Positions 33,126 to 33,376 of a stretch of DNA of 33,376 bases are shown here, piece after piece. A program made the translations under genes and the position numbers. The notes under the pieces are model-generated. The model saw only the letters and a program-made list of their open reading frames with translations, was not told the DNA's origin and did no database searches. Within the stretch, counting starts at the first letter, position 1; each line of letters begins with the position of its first letter. The stretch comes from Thermoleophilia bacterium (GTDB taxonomy: Bacteria; Actinomycetota; Thermoleophilia; Miltoncostaeales; Miltoncostaeaceae), in the NCBI GenBank assembly GCA_016780995.1, contig JADHKZ010000008.1:1-33376 (forward strand), given 5' to 3'.

Positions 33126-33376
33126 CGCGCGTCGTCCTGCATGCGGACTGGAGCATGCACCCCGGCAAGCGATGGGTGGTCCGGGCAGATCAGCAGGCCG
33201 GCCGATGGACGCTCCATGCACCCCGGCCGTGGGACCCCGATGAGCACCTCGGGCTCATCCTCCAGCCCGGCCCCGCCGCGGTGCTCGCGGCATTTGACCT
33301 TCCCATCGGCGTGCCCGCCGCCTGGGCGCAGGTGGCCGGGGCGTCGTCGTTCCGGCAGGTCCTCCAGCGGATGGAC
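33122..33376 (+). CDS. RNase H-like (DUF429-like) protein, 3' end outside window
   Basis: The frame stays open to the window end (85 residues seen). It begins with V-V-L-H-A-D-W-S, whose Asp followed by K-R-W-V-V-R-A resembles the first strand of RNase H-like folds, and later has A-A-F-D-L-P-I-G-V-P, typical of DUF429 proteins. No ATG or GTG precedes the first conserved Asp. The best start is a CTG at 33122 that overlaps the ASCH stop as CTGA; the ATG at 33155 would cut off the Asp. The family call is moderate. Confidence 0.55.
   Translation, partial: MTRVVLHADWSMHPGKRWVVRADQQAGRWTLHAPRPWDPDEHLGLILQPGPAAVLAAFDLPIGVPAAWAQVAGASSFRQVLQRMD

Overview
The window is compact, very GC-rich bacterial DNA. 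Nearly every base lies in a gene, there is no gene-free stretch over 300 bases, and I see no insertion sequence, phage gene or CRISPR array. Several things point to a deep-branching actinomycetote, possibly Thermoleophilia: the GC-driven codon use, frequent GTG starts, TANNNT boxes placed 6-8 bases before start codons (leaderless transcripts), an A2-type caa3 oxidase, an MqnP-like prenyltransferase and E. coli FbaB-like aldolase. That placement is inference; the sequence alone does not fix the taxon.

Layout. Bases 1-709 hold the 3' end of an SGNH hydrolase gene. From 685 to 6643 the minus strand carries an SRPBCC protein, a small secreted protein, and a tightly overlapping operon of an FAD oxidoreductase followed by glcD, glcE and glcF (glycolate oxidase). 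A divergent promoter region at 6644-6729 separates it from a plus-strand set: a two-helix membrane microprotein, ctaB (heme O synthase) and an MFS transporter.

From 9090 to 23773 runs a nearly unbroken plus-strand cluster for respiration and tetrapyrroles. It holds coxB fused to cytochrome c, coxA with an unusual C-terminal tandem USP-like extension, coxC, a cytochrome c lipoprotein, an SDR, a D-Ala-D-Ala dipeptidase, an MqnP-like prenyltransferase, ccmABCD, a precorrin-2 dehydrogenase, hemA, hemC, a cobA-hemD fusion and a SAM hydroxide adenosyltransferase. Together these make the quinone tail, heme precursors and heme O, move heme for cytochrome c maturation, and build the terminal oxidase.

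From 23764 to 33376 are separate units: a GT2 glycosyltransferase and tRNA-Phe on the minus strand; a two-component system with a secreted protein; a TrpB2-type synthase; a minus-strand pair (an Nfu N-domain protein and a small membrane protein); pyrE-rsgA; a protein made of 29-residue Trp-rich repeats; a class I aldolase; and a NUDIX - ASCH - RNase H-like (cut by the window end) series.

The most unusual items are the CoxA-USP fusion, the repeat protein at 30659-31084, and the subunit-II-like microprotein upstream of ctaB.
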